A stretch of DNA of 64,000 nucleotides from Perognathus longimembris pacificus (taxonomy: Eukaryota; Chordata; Mammalia; Rodentia; Heteromyidae): assembly GCF_023159225.1 (NCBI RefSeq), contig NC_063172.1:65787067-65851066 (forward strand). The letters are read 5' to 3'. Both the position numbers and the translations under genes were made by a program. A model generated the notes under the pieces. It saw only the letters and a list, made by a program, of their open reading frames with translations. It searched no databases and had not been told where the DNA came from. Every line of letters begins with the position of its first letter. The first letter of the stretch is position 1. Positions 21,011-31,131 of this stretch are shown in pieces.

Positions 21011-21689
21011 CATTTTCTATGGGCTTGCTAACCCGATATAGCCATGGGGCATCTGTCACCCTGAGTGTCAAGGGACCCGTTTACTCTGAATTCCAGCAGG
21101 TGCGGAAGGGATCATTGTCTTGGGGGTCATTCGGTGTGGATTCCAGCTGCATGGCCCGCACCCTCCCACCTTCAACCCTCCCATCCTAGCATCCCTTCCT
21201 GAGGACAACAAATGGGAAGGAACTGGCTCAGAGATTTGCAGATTTTTTTTTCTGGTTGACGGCAACTTCAGAAGCTTTTGTGAGGGAAAAAATAAAAATA
21301 AGTCAAAGTCCTAGGGGCCAAACAATAAAAGGGAAACATGTTAGAAAAGAAAGAAGGCTGCTCAGCATGGACTTCAGAGTAAGCCCCTTTCCTTTAAGAC
21401 TGGGAGCAGCTTTCACTCGAGCAAACACCTTTGTCAGTCTTTTCTGTGCTCTACTCTTGGCTGGCCCCTAAATGACGATGCTTCCTGAGTCATGTTTCTC
21501 TTTGTTGATTCAGTCTCCCTCATCAATGCATCCGCTCTTTTGGCTATTTTCTGGAAATTCTGAAATCCCTATCTCTGGTCTCGACTTAGCTCTAGCTCTG
21601 ATCCATCTATCTGTCTGCCTTTGGGAGATCCTACATCCTTTTAAAACCAAAGTATGTCCAAAGAGGAACTCATTTTTACTGCTGTCGCT

Positions 21690-22270
21690 CATTTGTTTCT
21701 CTTCTAGTTTTTCCCATGCTGCAAATAACAACATTCATATAATTGTTCAAATCAGAGACATAGGAGTCCCACTGGGTACTTACATCTCTTTAAATCCGCT
21801 CCCTCCTCCCCACAGAAAGATAAGCAATCCCTAGGTCTGACCACCATCATATAAGCCAGACTTGCTATGGTGAAGCAGGAAGGAGAAGCATCTCACTGTC
21901 TTCAGTCTTCCTCCCATCCATCCACATGCTACAGCCCTGACTTTCTGAAATGTATACTTACTGCAATTACTCTACCTCTTAGAACACATGGTTCTCATTG
22001 TTCTTAGACTACAATGGTTATCTTACCATCTTCCTTGCCATTTCCTCTCATTTCAACTATCCCACATGCCAAACCATACTAATTATCTCCCAATTGCTGG
22101 AATGAATCATTTTTCATTGTCTTGCTTCCTGATTTAACAAGTATAGTTTCCTCCCTTGTAATAATTTCCTTTTTTCATATCTCTGTGCTTACTGAACTCA
22201 ATCTTTAGATTTAAGCCAAAATGTCAGACCTCAAAGCGGTCATTACAAGATTTTACAGGAAGGATAAATA
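21690..22270 (-). mobile_element. Possible L2 relic
   Basis: ATATAAGCCAGACTTGCTAT, ACTCTACCTCTTAGAACACA and GCCAAAATGTCAGACCTCAA resemble the remembered antisense L2 pattern ('CTCAAATGTCACCTCCTCAG'). Highly diverged, so tentative. Confidence 0.3.
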
Positions 22271-22451
22271 CTACGTCTACATGTTTTCAAATTGCACAGA
22301 CTTACACCGGCCTTACCACAGTGTTCCAGTTGCCTTTGTATGCATCAGTGTCCCTATAAGGGTACCAACTCAGTTAGGAAAGCAACCATTGTTACCTTGA
22401 TTGCTAGACCTTGTTACCATGGTTATTATCTCCGGTACCTATCACTATTTT

Positions 22452-22590
22452 TAAGATCTAAGTGATCTTGAACAAATTATGTGCTCTGTCATGTTTTTCA
22501 GTTTACCAAACTGTAAAATAGGAATAGAAGTTGTATTCATGCAGTTGTGTGTCTGGCACACATTAAGTACATCATAAATGATTTTTAAAT
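22452..22590 (+). mobile_element. MIR relic
   Basis: GTGATCTTGAACAAATTATG, TCAGTTTACCAAACTGTAAA and ATAGGAATAGAAGTTG follow the MIR sense order ('TGACCTTGGGCAAGTTAC... CTCAGTTTCCTCATCTGTAAAATGGGG'). Confidence 0.65.
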
Positions 22591-22781
22591 AAAATAAAAA
22601 CTACAGAGGGATGAGTATATAGACATTTAGCACCATGTAATTATAAGTGACAGTTGGTAGAGAATGATCTCTCCATGAAAAGGTCATAGTTCCAATCAAA
22701 TTCCAGAGAAGATCAACTTAATCAGCTCACTTATCAGCTGCTAATCCCTGTCACCAAATAGTTTTTGAGACCAAGCTTCTT

Positions 22782-23027
22782 TTTATTTTAATTTATTTTT
22801 ATGGTTATTGTAGGGTTGATTTACAAAGGGATTGTAGTTCCATGCATCAGGTACTGAGTCCTTATCTCTCCCAGTCACCCCCAGGATGTACAGTTCATTT
22901 CCACATAGTGTCTAGTGAGTACTACTGCTGTATTTGTTCACCCTTTGTTCCACCTTTTCTGTGCCCCTCCTATCCTCCCAAATACAAAAAATAACTAACA
23001 AACAAGACAAAAGGAAAACAAAACAAT

Positions 23028-23070
<43 letters not shown>

Positions 23071-23111
23071 CATGATAAATTATATAAGACTGTAAACATT
23101 CACACATGAAG
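22782..23111 (-). mobile_element. L1 3'-UTR insertion of about 330 bp
   Basis: Antisense L1 tail (TTTTATTTTAATTTATTTTT) then GATTTACAAAGGGATTGTAG. An 11-bp TSD, CCAAGCTTCTT, lies at 22771-22781 and 23112-23122. An AC repeat at 23032-23067 lies inside. Confidence 0.65.
23032..23067. repeat. (AC)n microsatellite
   Basis: Pure AC run within the L1 3'-UTR insertion. Confidence 0.95.
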
Positions 23112-23122
23112 CCAAGCTTCTT

Positions 23123-23640
23123 ACTGGGAGGGAACCTGTTATTTAGGGCAACCCAATGCCTGCAGGAAGGATGTCCAGCTCCCGAGGACTGTTAGCTCAG
23201 CACCGTGGGATTGACACCATTTGCCATGTCGTTTCAATGGCAGCAGGTGTGAAGGACAGGAGACGTCCGAAGGGGCCGACACAGGTGGGCTCAGCAGTTG
23301 CGAGCTCTGGTCGGAGGCCTGACAGACTTTGGGATTGTTTCTGACAGTGGGAAGAACAGCTGCCCTTTCTCTGGATTCTTGTCACATGAATCCGAAGGTA
23401 ATGCTGACATATTTGATAGCTCAGCTCATTTACCTCAGAAAGCACAAATGCCCATAATTAGCCCCCAATTTGTCAGTATGTGCCTTCTCTTCCTTTTCCC
23501 TCCTACTCTCTAGTGTTTGGTAGATTTGATATCAATTAACCATAATCAAATATATCCATCTCAATACTCAGAGCCGCAGGAAAAAGGATTTTTAAGTCAG
23601 AAGACTACAATCACTGAACAAAACAAAGTGTTTGGGCTAC
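23123..23640. other. Unique-looking stretch
   Basis: No repeat or exon recognised. The 82-aa antisense frame at 23197-23445 has no family features. Confidence 0.35.
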
Positions 23641-24340
23641 CCTAATGCTATATATTGAATTATGTCCCCTATTAAAGAATGACATTATTCAGTAGAACTT
23701 GCTAAAGCGAAGCTTTATTAAGCTTCATCATGATAAAAAGACCTGCAGTGAATTTTTGCAATACAAGAAAGAATGGGTTCTGAATATAGCAAGGGTAAGT
23801 GAGAATTTATAGCTAAGGCTCAGAAAGGGGTCAATGAATGAAAAGTTACTAAGGGAAATAACTGGGCAACAGAACATTCTGCATAACTGATAAAACATGA
23901 TTCTTGTTGAATACAGGCGAGCAGGATCACTTGGATGTGGACGAGGATGAGGAATCTGATCAGGTACGTAGAGCAAGCAGCTACCAAGGGTGGGGAATTC
24001 TGCTTAAACTGAATTGGCAGGGCTCTTTGCTAAAACTGGGTTTTATAATGAACTACACAAATGGGCTTCTAGAAGGTTTAGGAGACCACATACTGTTTGG
24101 ACAAGAAGATAACCTTATTCCTTCTTGTGCCAAAAGAAAGCTCTGCTGGGATACTAACCCTCATCATTCAAATGTGACCTTATTTGGGGTTCAAGTGTTT
24201 TCAATTAAAATGAGATTATTAGGCAGGGTTCTTATCCAAGCAACTAGTGTCCGTAACAACGCACACTGCCTGTGCTGGGTGCTTGCTTTCCCAGGACCCT
24301 GTACCTCGCCAGCTGCCTGACGGCTTTCAGAAATAGTTCC
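23641..24340 (+). mobile_element. Possible MaLR-type LTR relic, interrupted
   Basis: TTGAATTATGTCCCCTATTA at the left and CAAATGTGACCTTATTTGGG with AATGAGATTATTAGGCAGGG at the right fit remembered old LTR text. About 450 bases of unidentified sequence (23690-24140), including the 138-aa frame 23904-24320, lie between them. Confidence 0.3.
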
Positions 24341-24722
24341 TATGCCCAGAAGGGAAATAAAGGTTTTTTGCGGGGGGTTTTCCTGTCCACATACTGTTGA
24401 CTGAAGATATATTCTTCTTGCTGGTTTTACTGGACTCATTCAATGTAGAAATTTTATTAATTTTATGTCCTGGTTGTTTCCTCCATAGTACTTATTATCT
24501 GAGATTATTTTTATTTATTTATTATTTATTTATTATTTTTATTAGTTTATAATTTTTCATTGCCTATTTCCCATGCTAAGTGATAGTTCTGTAAGGATAG
24601 AGATTATCAATAAATTTTTAAACTGCTGTATCTCAGCATCTTGATAAAGTAGGATAACCCTCTATTATAGTCATACCCCGCTACTGTCTGCTCTCTGTGC
24701 TATCAGCAATACATTTCTTTCA
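24341..24722. other. AT-rich stretch with weak L2/MIR 3' end
   Basis: A (TTTA)n-like tract lies near 24505-24540. TTCTGTAAGGATAGAGATTA and ACTGCTGTATCTCAGCATCT (24585-24640) resemble the remembered L2 3' pattern 'GAGGGCAGGGAC... TGTATCCCCAGC'. Confidence 0.35.
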
Positions 24723-24951
24723 GCCAGGCACAAGTGCCTTGTGCCTGTAATCCTAGCCATTCAGGAGGCTGAGATCTAAGGACCGCGGTTAAAAGCCAGG
24801 CTGAACACCCCCACCCCCATGAGACTCCTATCCCCAATTAATTACCAAAAACCTGGAAATGGAGCTCTGGCTCAAAAGTGGCAAGAGCACTATCCTTAAG
24901 CATAAAAGTTCAGAGTCTGCACCCAGAACCTGAGTTCACGTACCAGAAATG
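24723..24951 (+). mobile_element. Composite SINE
   Basis: GCCAGGCACAAGTGCCTTGT, GTAATCCTAGCCATTCAGGA, CTATCCCCAATTAATTACC, then a diverged right monomer ending CCTGAGTTCACGTACCAG. Confidence 0.82.
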
Positions 24952-25874
24952 GGGTGCGTGTGCACACTCACTCACACGTACGCGTGCACACACACACAGT
25001 AGCTCTTCCTAGAATGTCCTAATTTGGGGCCTTTGTTCTCTAACTCTGAACTGGCTATCATGACTCAAAGCTAGCATGAGTTTTCATGCTTTAGTGTCCT
25101 TTCTTTCCCATATCATCTCCATAATCCCTAGTGACAGCAATGTGGCTTTCAGCCAACAGAAAGCTTTTCCTCCACCTGTCCTATGGTAGCAATCCAGCCA
25201 ATAGAGCAGATGCATCTTTCCTGCAACCTTCTTCACTGGAACCTCATGAGAGTGAGGTAGATCCTCCCCACTCCCCCAAAAATCTCCTAGAGGAACAGTC
25301 ATGCAATGAGCAAAATGACTGCATTTAAAATGGGCTGGGCCCCCGTCACATGACTTACCAGACTTGTGTGGCAGTTATCAGTCATGAGTCCATTCATCTC
25401 CAGGATCATCAGAATAGCTACGTCTCAAAGATATGCAGGTCAGATTGAGAGAGGATAGGTAAAAAAAAATTAATATACCATTCACTCATCTGGAAGGCTC
25501 TCCACTGCGTACCCATTTGTCTGAGGTTTCTCCTCTCATTCTTTTCCCTCTGACAACTGTGGGAAAAAGTCCTTCTTTTTAAGGGCCTGCCTCAATAATT
25601 CAGGACAATCTTCCTGGATCAGTAGCTGTAACCTGAGTCAACTACAAAGTCCCTATGCCATGGAAGGTAACTATTTTAAAGATATCAAAGATGAGGTAAA
25701 ATGTGGACATTTAGGGGAAGGGGTGTGGGTACTCCTCCGCTTATCACAGAAAATGAAACTCAGTATGAGGTGTTTGATGTCATCAGATTAGACTGCAAAA
25801 CGATGTCATTCCCACAGTGACCCCCTGATCTACTATGTTGAACACCCGTTTGCCTTTTTTGCAGAAGAGGAATA
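24952..25874. other. Unique-looking stretch
   Basis: A short CA/CG-rich run at 24958-24999 is the SINE tail. The rest is unassigned; short frames at 25084-25328 have no domain. Confidence 0.4.
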
Positions 25875-25888
25875 AAAGAAGTTGATTT

Positions 25889-26891
25889 TACATTAAGATT
25901 CCATCTCACTCCACTAAGAATGTCCATTATCAGGAAAACTAACAATAACAAATGCTGGAGGGAATGTGGCCAAAAGGGAACCCTACTTCATTGTTGGTGG
26001 GAATGTAAACTTGTTCAACCACTCTGGAAAGCGGTATGGAGATTCCTCAGAAGGCTAAACATAGAACTCCCCTATGACCCAGCAGCCCCACTTTTGGGCA
26101 TCTACCCAAAAGACAACAAACAAGAACACACTAAAGCTACCAGCACAACAATGTTCATCCATCGCAGCACAATTTGTCATAGCTAAAATATGGAACCAAC
26201 CCAGAGGCCCCTCAGTAGACGAGTGGATCAGGAAAATGTGGTACATATACACAATGGAATTCTATGCCTCTGTCAGAAAGAATGACACTGCCCCATTCAC
26301 AAGGAAATGGAAGGACTTGGAAAAAATTATACTAAGTGAAGTGAGCCAGACCCAAAGAAACATGGACTCTATGGTTTTCCTCATAGGGAATAATTAGTAC
26401 AGGTTTAGGCTAGTCACAGCAGAGGATCACAAGAGCCTAATAGCTATGCCCTTATGATCACATAAGATGATGCTAAGTGAAATGAACTCCATGTTATAGA
26501 AACAAGTGGTGTATCATTGTTGTAATTATTTTCAACATGCCATGTGAAACCATACCCTTTTTTTTTTTCTCTTGTATTCCCTTCCTGTGGTTTTACCCCT
26601 GCTATCACTGTATTTTATCTGAGTACTTTGGATACTGTATGTATGTGTATTAGAGCTAGGGAAGGGAAAGGGAATACCAAAATCGAGAGACAAAAGATAA
26701 AAAGACAAACCATTCCAAAAGCAATACTTACAAAACTATTTGGTGTAAACCAACTGTGCAACTCATGTGGAGGGAGAGAAGAAAAGGGGGAATGAGGGAG
26801 GAGGTAACAGGTTGGATAAGAAATGTACTCACTGCCTTACATATGAAACTGTAACCCCTTTGTATTTCACTTAGACAATAAGGGGGGGGGG
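25889..26891 (+). mobile_element. 5'-truncated L1 (about 1.0 kb) with 14-bp TSD
   Basis: Sense ORF2 C-terminus from about 25889, its stop at 26395-26397, then a 3' UTR with a GGGGGAATGAGGGAGGAGG tract and the end CTTAGACAATAA. A perfect TSD, AAAGAAGTTGATTT, lies at 25875-25888 and 26892-26905. The tail is AATAA followed by ten G (26882-26891), where oligo-A would be expected. Confidence 0.92.
25920..26397 (+). pseudogene. L1 ORF2 C-terminal remnant, frameshifted
   Basis: ORF2 is the L1 endonuclease/reverse-transcriptase; this is its C-terminal end. One frame (to 26186) carries CWRECGQKGTLLHCWWECK, CKLVQPLWKAVWRF and LLGIYPKDNK. The next frame (from about 26150) carries VDEWIRKMWYIYTMEFY and the ending IGNN followed by a stop. 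A small indel near 26150-26165 explains the frame switch. The Cys/His-rich WRECG...HCWWECK segment is conserved. It has no endonuclease or RT core, so it is inert. Confidence 0.9.
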
Positions 26892-26905
26892 AAAGAAGTT
26901 GATTT

Positions 26906-27255
26906 GGACTCATGATTCTGGAGAATAGGAGTCCAAAAACATGGAGAGCCTTATGCTATTTTAACTCATGGTAGAAAACAGAAGGGCAAACTAGCATGTA
27001 GAAAACAAAACTGAAAACCTAAGAGGCAGCCTTGTTTTATAACAACCCACTTTTGAGGTAACTGATATGTTCCCAAAGAGCAAGAACTCACTACCATAAG
27101 AACCAGTCCAATCCCATGAAAAAATGCATTAATCCATTCACAGAGGGTCTAATCCCATGACCATATATCTACCACTAGGTCCCATTCTACCACTTCCTCA
27201 CTGCATAATTAAATTCCCTAAATATGAACTTCTGAGAGGTGGAATCAAACGTTAG
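26906..27255 (-). mobile_element. MaLR-type LTR relic
   Basis: GGACTCATGATTCTGGAGAA, TTTAACTCATGGTAGAAAAC, AGCAAGAACTCACTACCATA and AATCCCATGACCATATATCT follow the remembered minus-strand MST/THE1-like LTR order. Family call inferred. Confidence 0.5.
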
Positions 27256-27290
27256 CAGTCTATACTCCCTGGGACCTTCATTAACTTTTG

Positions 27291-27520
27291 CTTGTCAGCC
27301 TTGGGGCTTGAACTCAAGGTGTGTGTGCTGTTCCTGAGCTGCTTTTTCGCTCAAGGATGGGACTCTACCAGTTTGAACCACAGCTCCACTTCTGGTTTTC
27401 TGGTGGTCAATTGGACATGAGTCTCATGGACTTTCCTACCTGGGATGGCTTCAAACCACCATCCTTAGACCTCAGCCTCCTGGGTAGCTAGGATTATAGG
27501 CGTGAACCACCAGCTCCTGG
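27291..27520 (-). mobile_element. Composite SINE with 16-bp TSD
   Basis: On the minus strand: GCCAGGAGCTGGTGGTTCAC, TAATCCTAGCTACCCAGGAG, then a right monomer ending GAGTTCAAGCCCCAAGG. TSD CCTTCATTAACTTTTG at 27275-27290 and 27521-27536, with one mismatch. Confidence 0.88.
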
Positions 27521-27744
27521 CCTTCATTCACTTTTGAAGTTACTTTAGAAGTCATCTAGTTTTTGCATCTGTCCAATTAATGATGCTCCTCTATCAAACG
27601 GCAAAGAGAAGTGCGAGCACTTCCGGTGGCAGCGTGAGCACTTCCTTTGCCAGTCGAGGTCCTTCTCTTGGCTTCCCAGGTAAGCCTGTGGAAGGTTTCC
27701 GCTCATATTTGGTGAGGGCTTCCGTCAGAGGGGTCAAGGCAGCG

Positions 27745-27900
27745 CCCAGGGTGGTTAAAAACACAGGCTCTGGACCCAGACTGCTTGGGTTCAACAACTC
27801 ACTGACAGTTGTATGATTTGGGGCCTTTCTCCATTAGCCTTTCTCTGCCTTGGTTCCCATGGCTATAAAGTATGTTAAGAGAGGAAACTTAGAAGGGATG
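27745..27900 (+). mobile_element. MIR relic
   Basis: AACACAGGCTCTGGACCCAG, ACTGCTTGGGTTCAACAACT and CTTTCTCTGCCTTGGTTCCC match MIR sense order from the tRNA-like head through the core. Confidence 0.75.
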
Positions 27901-27904
27901 ACAT

Positions 27905-27965
27905 TGTCCAAAAAAAGAAATATACTCATTGCCTAACTTACGAAAGGAAAACTACCTCCCTACAA

Positions 27966-28008
<43 letters not shown>

Positions 28009-28030
28009 TAATTATAATAATAATATACTT
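27905..28030 (+). mobile_element. L1 3'-end scrap with ATC-repeat tail
   Basis: GAAATATACTCATTGCCTAA and CTACCTCCCTACAACATC resemble the L1 3' terminus at 26820-26880. The usual A tail is replaced by an ATC microsatellite and AATAAT text. Confidence 0.55.
27965..28006. repeat. (ATC)n microsatellite
   Basis: About 14 ATC units in a pure run. Confidence 0.95.
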
Positions 28031-28184
28031 CCGTGAAAAAGAGATCAACTTAGGTACATTAAAACTAAACAGAGTTTAAGTAGATGGAAGCAACAGAGTA
28101 CAAGCAGTTGGGACTCTACCAAAAGAACACAAGGAGAAAATTTGTATAAGCTAGTAACAGAAGTAAGACACAATATTTGCTTGG

Positions 28185-28262
28185 AGGGGTTGGGGTGTAG
28201 CTCGAGTGGGAAAGTTCTGCTTTGCAAATATGAGGTTCAGTTCAATTCCCAGTATTATGAGG
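28185..28262 (+). mobile_element. ID-like tRNA-derived SINE monomer
   Basis: GTTGGGGTGTAGCTCGAGTG is A-box-like and GGTTCAGTTCAATTCCCAGT is B-box-like; a short G/A tail follows. A monomeric relative of the left half of IDL-Geo. Confidence 0.6.
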
Positions 28263-28749
28263 GGGGAAATGTTTGCTCAGTTAAAGGCAGCCTCACAGAC
28301 CCAGAGGGCGAGCACTAAAACCACCCGGAAACTGGGTTTGCATCCTCAACCCCTAAGCTGACTGATGATTACTTCACACAACTCAGCAACTCAAAATACT
28401 TCCTGGGTCTCAGGGACCCATGAACTTTCCCAGCGCAGTCAGTCCTGGATGGCGTCCTGACTCAACAGCTGTGATGGAATCTAATCCAACAGGAAGCCCT
28501 GGAGAGGGGACACAGTGAAACTGGGCAGAAAGTGAGTTTTACATCAATTGAGATCATTCAGTAACTTTCCACAATGTCAGACTGAATTTAGATAACTTGA
28601 GTCCTCAGCCCAGTAAAATCCTTCCCAACAATGTTATATTTTACTTTTTACATTGACTCCTTGGGAAAACTGCCATGAGTAGGGAAGGGAGAGACGGACT
28701 AAGAGCCTCAAGCTTCAGATTGCCTTGAACCAAAAGAAGACAAGATCCA
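28263..28749. other. Unique-looking stretch
   Basis: No repeat or coding signal recognised. Confidence 0.35.
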
Positions 28750-28942
28750 AGCCAAGTTCTGGTGACTCACACCTGTAATCATCGCTACTGGGAAGCTGGG
28801 ATCTGAGATCTCAGTTCAAAGCCAGCCTAAGCGGAAGGATTGGCTCTATCTCTAACTAACAAAAAATGCTGGAGTGGAAGTGTGGCTCAAGTGGGAGAGC
28901 ACTAGCGGTGAGAGCACAAGGCCCTGAGTTCAAGCCCTGGTA
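28750..28942 (+). mobile_element. Composite SINE, older form
   Basis: GCCAAGTTCTGGTGACTCAC, GTTCAAAGCCAGCCTAAGCG, then GTGGCTCAAGTGGGAGAGCA and GAGTTCAAGCCCTGG. The A tail has become CA and CCA repeats. Confidence 0.82.
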
Positions 28943-28994
28943 CACACACACACACACACCACCACCACCACCACCACCACCACCACCACCACCA
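28943..28994. repeat. (AC)n-(ACC)n microsatellite
   Basis: AC run passing directly into ACC triplets, at the 3' end of the preceding SINE. Confidence 0.95.
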
Positions 28995-29480
28995 AACCCA
29001 CAGGGACTCTTGGCAAGAGTTTATTTTTTTTCATTTAGGTGATACTTTGAAAGGTTACATTGTAGCCCTACCAGATTCAATCTTACAATGCTCCATTTGG
29101 AGCTATAAAACAAAACGATGTATACTTCAACACTAAAATCAAAAACGGACATTCTGTCATTTGTGACAATATGGAGGAGGAACCTGATGAAGAAAGGTAT
29201 AATCATCCTTTAGAAACTACAAGTGTAATAACAGACAATTAATGAGAGCATCTGAGACAGAGTGCAGCAAAATTAGTACATATAAAATATACAACAAAAA
29301 TCAGTAGCATTTCTTACACTAGCAATCACCATCTAGAAAATCTACAATAAGATACCATTCAGCAGAGCAACACCACTCTACAGTAACTAAGACTTCATTT
29401 AACAAAGACAGGTAAGAATATTACGGAAACATACTTTAAAATTTTAATAAATCAAAATGAATATCAAATGTATAAATTCA
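28995..29480. other. AT-rich unique stretch
   Basis: No assignable repeat. Short antisense frame 29021-29206 without family features. Confidence 0.35.
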
Positions 29481-29495
29481 AGCAAGATATTCTTT

Positions 29496-29694
29496 TATTT
29501 CCCCCAGTCCTGGGGCTTGGACTCAGGGCCTGAGCACTGTCCCTGGCTTCTTTTTGCTCAAGGCTAGCACTCTGCCACCTGAGCCACAGCACCACTTCTG
29601 GCTTTTTCTGTATATGTGGTGCTGAGGAATCAAACCCAGGCCTTTATGTATAGGAGGCAAGCGCTCTTGCCACTAGGCCATATTCCCAGCCCCT
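29496..29694 (-). mobile_element. IDL-Geo SINE with 15-bp TSD
   Basis: On the minus strand: GGGGCTGGGAATATGGCCTA, GGTTTGATTCCTCAGCACC, then the right monomer and a G/A tail. TSD AGCAAGATATTCTTT at 29481-29495 and 29695-29709, with one mismatch. Confidence 0.92.
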
Positions 29695-29824
29695 AGCAGG
29701 ATATTCTTTAAGAAATTTAAACTCATTCCAAGTTGATATGGAAACATAGAAGTTCAAAAATAGCTAAGCCAATTGAAAAACAAAAGGACAAGTAGAAGAG
29801 GATACCAGATCGTAAGGTATACTA

Positions 29825-30083
29825 TAAAACTGCTCATGCCTGAAATCTTAAGTACTTAGGAGGCTGAGATTTGAGGATTGCAATTCGAAGCCAGCCCAGG
29901 TAGGAAAGCTCATGAGACTCTTGTCCCCAGTTAAGTACCAATTGATATAGTGGTATTGATATATAAGTGGTATACCAATTGATATATAAGTGGTATAGCA
30001 CTAGGTTTGAGAAGAAAAAAAAAAGCTCAGGGACAGCATCTAGGTCCTGAATTCAAGCCCCAGGACTGGCACAGATAAAAAAG
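29825..30083 (+). mobile_element. Composite SINE with internal 23-bp duplication
   Basis: CTGCTCATGCCTGAAATCTT, GTCCCCAGTTAAGTACC and a right monomer ending CCCCAGGACTGGCAC. ATTGATATATAAGTGGTATA occurs at 29955-29974 and 29978-29997, a 23-bp tandem duplication that spoils the right monomer. Confidence 0.8.
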
Positions 30084-31075
30084 AAGAAGAAAAATCCTTA
30101 ACAAGTTAGTGTTTATACATTGATTGCAGAATTAATTTATCAAAATGATAGCACATCATAAAATGTGTTGGCTTACCATTTGAAAATCAAGTAACATGAA
30201 TAAAGAAGAAAATGTAGAATGAATATCTGAATAAATAAAGGAGAAAATGGGTGATCATCCTAACAAGTTCAATTAATATACATCCAAGTAAATCTATCAA
30301 AATGCACTTAAAAATGAGAATCAGAGTATCCATAAAATCTACTCATCTCCCTGACTGAAGCAATGTTCCTTGAGATGAACAGAAATTAAATATTTCCACA
30401 TTACTTAGCCCATAACCTATTTTCATAATCCCACAGGATGAATCTTGACCACAATAAAAAAGTTCTAAACATTTCTTCAGGAATGGATTCTTTTTGTTGT
30501 GCATGTGTAGCTCTCCCAGTTTTCCTAAATAACAAAAATGAAACCTAGAACAATTTCTGTTATTATGGTTGTTATTGATGAAAATTTAATATGATGCTTT
30601 TGAATTAAAATTCATTCAGCCTCCTTATTACAGACTCCTACATGCACCCTAACATAGCTGCAAGTTACCTGTGGGGAAGTGACAACCTTCTGTTCCTTAA
30701 TTTAAGATTATCTTTTATTCAGGTTGTTGTAGAAAAATTTCAGAAAGCAAAAAGGTAAAGTAGTTTAATAAAACTATGAATTTCTACATCCCTTTCAAAC
30801 TAGCCTTACTTTTATCTTTATTTTGCATTTTGGCTCAAGTCATAGCGTGTGTGATTTTCCTATCCTCTCTTTATTAAATTCCGTGATCCCCTTTTTAAAG
30901 CTTTCTCACTTCTATTACAATCGGGTTTTTCAATGCAATAATACAAACAGCATAAGGCTTTTTCCCCAACTCTCTCCCAATAAAAACTACCAGATTCTTT
31001 AGCTGAAATGGTCCAATTTTAGTCTTAGACAAAAGAAGTAAAACACTGTGATCCAACACAAGGAAAATGCTTGAA
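30084..31075. other. AT-rich unique stretch
   Basis: No gene or named repeat. 30540-30690 (TTATTATGGTTGTTATTGAT, TTTGAATTAAAATTCATTCA) has the texture of a conserved noncoding block, unproven. Confidence 0.35.
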
Positions 31076-31085
31076 ACGCGCGCGC

Positions 31086-31130
<45 letters not shown>
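31076..31130. repeat. (CG)n-(CA)n microsatellite
   Basis: CGCGCGCG followed by CACACG and a long CA run; alternating purine-pyrimidine throughout. Confidence 0.95.

Positions 31131-31131
<1 letters not shown>

Larger units (their letters stand above)
19771..21689. other. Unique-looking stretch with two candidate conserved blocks
   Basis: No interspersed repeat identified. Short open frames (for example 20306-20620, 104 aa) show no domain. Two AT-rich blocks that read like conserved noncoding sequence are listed separately. Confidence 0.45.

Noticed and set aside
23904..24320. 138-aa plus frame with an acidic stretch
   Set aside because: It runs into LTR-like relic text at its end and has no domain. 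A short acidic run is not enough to call an exon.
25920..26397. A host gene with conserved Trp-rich protein
   Set aside because: The peptide blocks are the well-known L1 ORF2 C-terminus, frameshifted and within a TSD-flanked L1.
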